Origin: JAXDLH01 sp034666705
Lineage (GTDB): Bacteria > Chloroflexota > UBA6077 > SHYK01
Direction: 5' to 3'
DNA: 22,462 nt
NCBI GenBank assembly: GCA_034666705.1
Contig: JAXDLH010000045.1
Coordinates: 1-22,462, forward strand
The notes under the pieces were generated by a model. That model ran no database searches. It was given only the letters and a program-made list of their open reading frames with translations, and was not told the origin of the DNA. Position 1 is the first letter of the stretch; each line of letters starts with the position of its first letter. Position numbers and translations under genes: made by a program. Of this stretch, positions 20,561-22,462 are shown piece by piece.

Positions 20561-21793
20561 ATGGCGCCTGCGGATTTCCCCGCCTCGGATGCGCGATTGC
20601 TGTTGTTCAATACCCGCACGCAGCGGAAAGAGCTGTTCGAGCCCACCGGCAATCCAGTCACGCTCTACGTCTGCGGCGTCACCCCGTACGACACCACCCA
20701 TCTCGGGCATGCACGCACCTACCTCGTGTTCGACATCCTGCAGCGCCACCTGATGGCACAGAATCTCGCCGTGCGCTACGTCCAGAATGTGACGGATATC
20801 GACGACCCTTTATTTGAGCGCGCCGCCAAGCTGGGCGTCGACTTCATGCAACTCGCGGACGAGTGCATCGACATCTTCTTGAACGACCTCGACGCGCTGA
20901 ATATCATGCGCCCGACGGTCTTCCCACGCGTCCGCGATGAGATCCCGGGGATTCTCGACATGGTGCAGCTTCTCGTCGACAACGGGATGGCCTACCCCCG
21001 GGATGGCCGTGTCTACTTCCGCGCCGCTCGCTTCCCCGGCTATGCGGACATGAGCCTCCTCGATCGCCAGGGTATGCTCGCCGCCAATGCCGAGACCGGC
21101 GAGGATCCCGAGGATCCACGCAAGGAGGACCCGCTCGATTTCCGCCTGTGGCGACCGAGCGCGCCGGGCGAGCCTGCCTGGCCGACCCCGTGGGGCTCCG
21201 GCCGGCCCGGCTGGCACATCGAGTGCTCGTCGATGGCGAACCGGCATCTCGGCCCGCAGGTTGACATCCACGGCGGCGGCGAGGACCTCGTCTTTCCGCA
21301 CCACTGCGACGAGATCGCGCAGTCCGAGTCGGCTACGGGCGTCAGGCCGTTCGTACGCTACTGGATGCACGTCGGCATCGTGCGCATGGATGGCGAGAAG
21401 ATGAGCAAGTCGCGCGGCAACCTGGCGTTCGTGCGGGACCTCGTGCCGGAATTCGGCGGTAATGCGCTGCGCTACTACCTGCTCGGCTTCTCATACCGCT
21501 CTCAGTTCGAGTACGTCGCGCGGGATCTCGCCATCGCCGCGGAGCGCTGGCGGGGCATCGCGGACGCATGCCGCGGCCCGATGGAGGCGCCTGATCCCTC
21601 ACCCGAGGGCGATCGGCTCAGTCGTCTCGTGCGTGCCTCGCTCGACAATGACCTCGACACCCCGGCGGCGCTTGCGGCGATCACCGAGCTCGGCGAGCGC
21701 ATCGCCGAGGATCAGCACCCCGGGGACCGGGCGGTCCTGCGCCAGATCGCGGCAGATCTCGGCTTTCGTTTCGATTCCGACACGGGCGCCTAG
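20561..21793 (+). CDS. CysRS-fold cysteine ligase, MshC-like (or C-terminally short CysRS)
   Basis: 410 aa. Class I synthetase core: HLGHA (47-51) and KMSKS (280-284). The zinc/cysteine-binding residues of CysRS are kept: Cys38, Cys222, His247/His248 and Glu251 (in HHCDE). It departs from CysRS in three ways. It reads CGVTPYDTTHLGHA and NVTDIDDPLFERA, which match MshC proteins (CGITPYDATHLGHA, DDPLFERA) rather than CysRS forms such as DDKIIKRA. It ends just after the DNDLDTPAAL helical domain (about 362-402), without the anticodon-binding tail of about 50 residues. Its length equals MshC (about 410). MshC joins cysteine to GlcN-inositol in mycothiol synthesis. It could still act as a tRNA synthetase. 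No clear ribosome binding site precedes ATG 20561. Confidence 0.88.
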   Translation: MAPADFPASDARLLLFNTRTQRKELFEPTGNPVTLYVCGVTPYDTTHLGHARTYLVFDILQRHLMAQNLAVRYVQNVTDIDDPLFERAAKLGVDFMQLADECIDIFLNDLDALNIMRPTVFPRVRDEIPGILDMVQLLVDNGMAYPRDGRVYFRAARFPGYADMSLLDRQGMLAANAETGEDPEDPRKEDPLDFRLWRPSAPGEPAWPTPWGSGRPGWHIECSSMANRHLGPQVDIHGGGEDLVFPHHCDEIAQSESATGVRPFVRYWMHVGIVRMDGEKMSKSRGNLAFVRDLVPEFGGNALRYYLLGFSYRSQFEYVARDLAIAAERWRGIADACRGPMEAPDPSPEGDRLSRLVRASLDNDLDTPAALAAITELGERIAEDQHPGDRAVLRQIAADLGFRFDSDTGA

Positions 21794-21880
21794 CGCTCCA
21801 TCTGCCTCGCCGGTGGCTTCCACGGGTTAGGATGGAGACGGAGGACCGCGTCACCGAGGCCGCGGGCTCAGGAGAGACGG

Positions 21881-22462
21881 GTGGCGAACGACGAGCCGAT
21901 GATGACGCCGGACGAGGTCGACGAGGAGCAGCGGAACGATTTCTTCCGTAAGGCCCTCGGCGTTCTGAACGACTCGCCGGTGCCCTATCTCGTGGGCGGC
22001 GCATATGCGCTGGAGCGATACACGAGCGTGGCCCGCCAAACGAAGGACATCGACGTCTTCGTCCGGCCGCAGCACGTGCGGGAGTTGCTCGACGTGCTGG
22101 CGCGCGCCGGCTACGGCACCGAGCTGACCGATCCAATCTGGCTCGCCAAGGCCTTTCACCAGGGATACCTGCTCGACATTATCTTCAACTCGGGCAACTG
22201 GCTCTGTACGGTGGACGATGGGTGGTTTGAGCACGCGGTCGAGGAGGAGGTGCTTGGCATCCCGGTACGGCTCTGTCCGGTCGAGGAGATCCTGTGGCAG
22301 AAGGTCTTCATTATGGAGCGGGAGCGCTATGATGGCGCGGACGTCGCCCATCTCATCCGCGCCCGTGGCCATCAGCTCGACTGGCGTCGGCTCGTCGATC
22401 GCATGGCTGAGCATACCGATGTGCTCCTCGCGCATCTGATCCTGTACCGCTTCATCTACCCA
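21881..22462 (+). CDS. Nucleotidyltransferase-fold protein, 3' end cut by window
   Basis: At least 194 aa; the frame is open to the last base. GTG 21881 is chosen because GGAGA lies 5-6 nt upstream. Seen: PYLVGGAYALERY (about 35-47), a nucleotidyltransferase GG...A segment, followed by TKDIDVFV (54-61), the metal-binding DxD of the Pol-beta-like fold; then HQGYLLDIIFNSGNW (about 93-107), which supplies the third Asp, and a helical part with VEEILWQKVFIMERERYDGADVAH, here cut by the limit of quotation only. This arrangement resembles stand-alone DUF-type and AbiEii-like nucleotidyltransferases. No cognate antitoxin is seen upstream. Function and substrate unknown; the sequence past the window may add a partner gene. 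Confidence 0.8.
   Translation, partial: MANDEPMMTPDEVDEEQRNDFFRKALGVLNDSPVPYLVGGAYALERYTSVARQTKDIDVFVRPQHVRELLDVLARAGYGTELTDPIWLAKAFHQGYLLDIIFNSGNWLCTVDDGWFEHAVEEEVLGIPVRLCPVEEILWQKVFIMERERYDGADVAHLIRARGHQLDWRRLVDRMAEHTDVLLAHLILYRFIYP

Noticed and set aside
21796..21837. CTCCATC...GATGGAG inverted repeat after the ligase gene as a terminator
   Set aside because: The arms are only 7 bp, the loop is 28 nt and no T-tract follows; probably chance.
1..22462. Mobile elements, CRISPR arrays, tRNA or rRNA genes
   Set aside because: No transposase or integrase motifs, no regularly spaced repeats, and no cloverleaf-like or rRNA-like sequence were seen in the short intergenic gaps.

Overview
The window is GC-rich chromosomal DNA with about 20 protein genes packed on both strands. 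I see no rRNA, tRNA, transposase, integrase or CRISPR array. Gene content suggests a Chloroflexota-type bacterium. The indicators are a CofC-like F420 enzyme, a DUF2851 protein behind an XRE regulator, a zinc-ribbon membrane protein, several small proteins with Chloroflexota-like character, and GT9 glycosyltransferases. This placement is an inference from gene families recognised by eye and was not tested by any search.

Layout: (1) 1-3.3 kb holds cofC (+), then on the minus strand an 86-aa hypothetical protein, an AAA+ ATPase with a long Pro/Ala-rich N-terminal tether, and a small zinc-ribbon protein. (2) 3.3-5.6 kb holds two divergent predicted lipoproteins, an S41/PDZ protease (-) and a cyclophilin-type PPIase (+). 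(3) 5.6-8.3 kb holds ligA and a PIN-domain protein, both minus. (4) 8.5-10.7 kb holds pheA (chorismate mutase, prephenate dehydratase and ACT domains, +) converging on a DAO-type FAD oxidoreductase (-). (5) 10.8-12.8 kb holds a two-gene XRE/DUF2851 operon (+) with a perfect inverted repeat right at the XRE promoter, converging on an FlK-like hotdog thioesterase (-). (6) 12.9-13.2 kb holds a small Cys-rich protein (+) and a hairpin. (7) 13.2-18.4 kb is a tightly coupled minus-strand operon: a GT2-GT9 fusion, GT9, GT9 and a zinc-ribbon membrane protein, with every junction a 4-base stop/start overlap. (8) 18.45-20.5 kb holds selA (+) and an hsp20 gene (-) with a strong promoter, a HAIR-like (HspR-type) inverted repeat and an intrinsic terminator. 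(9) 20.5-22.46 kb holds a CysRS-fold protein that looks more like MshC (cysteine ligase) than a tRNA synthetase, then a nucleotidyltransferase-like gene cut by the window edge.

Most genes are housekeeping or surface-glycan functions. The best candidates for something undescribed are the autoregulated-looking XRE/DUF2851 pair, whose DUF2851 member has a PD...ExH pattern and a C-terminal Cys cluster, and the MshC-like ligase outside its usual phylum. Start codons were chosen from visible ribosome binding sites and family N-termini. Several differ from the longest possible reading frame, and this is noted in each entry.
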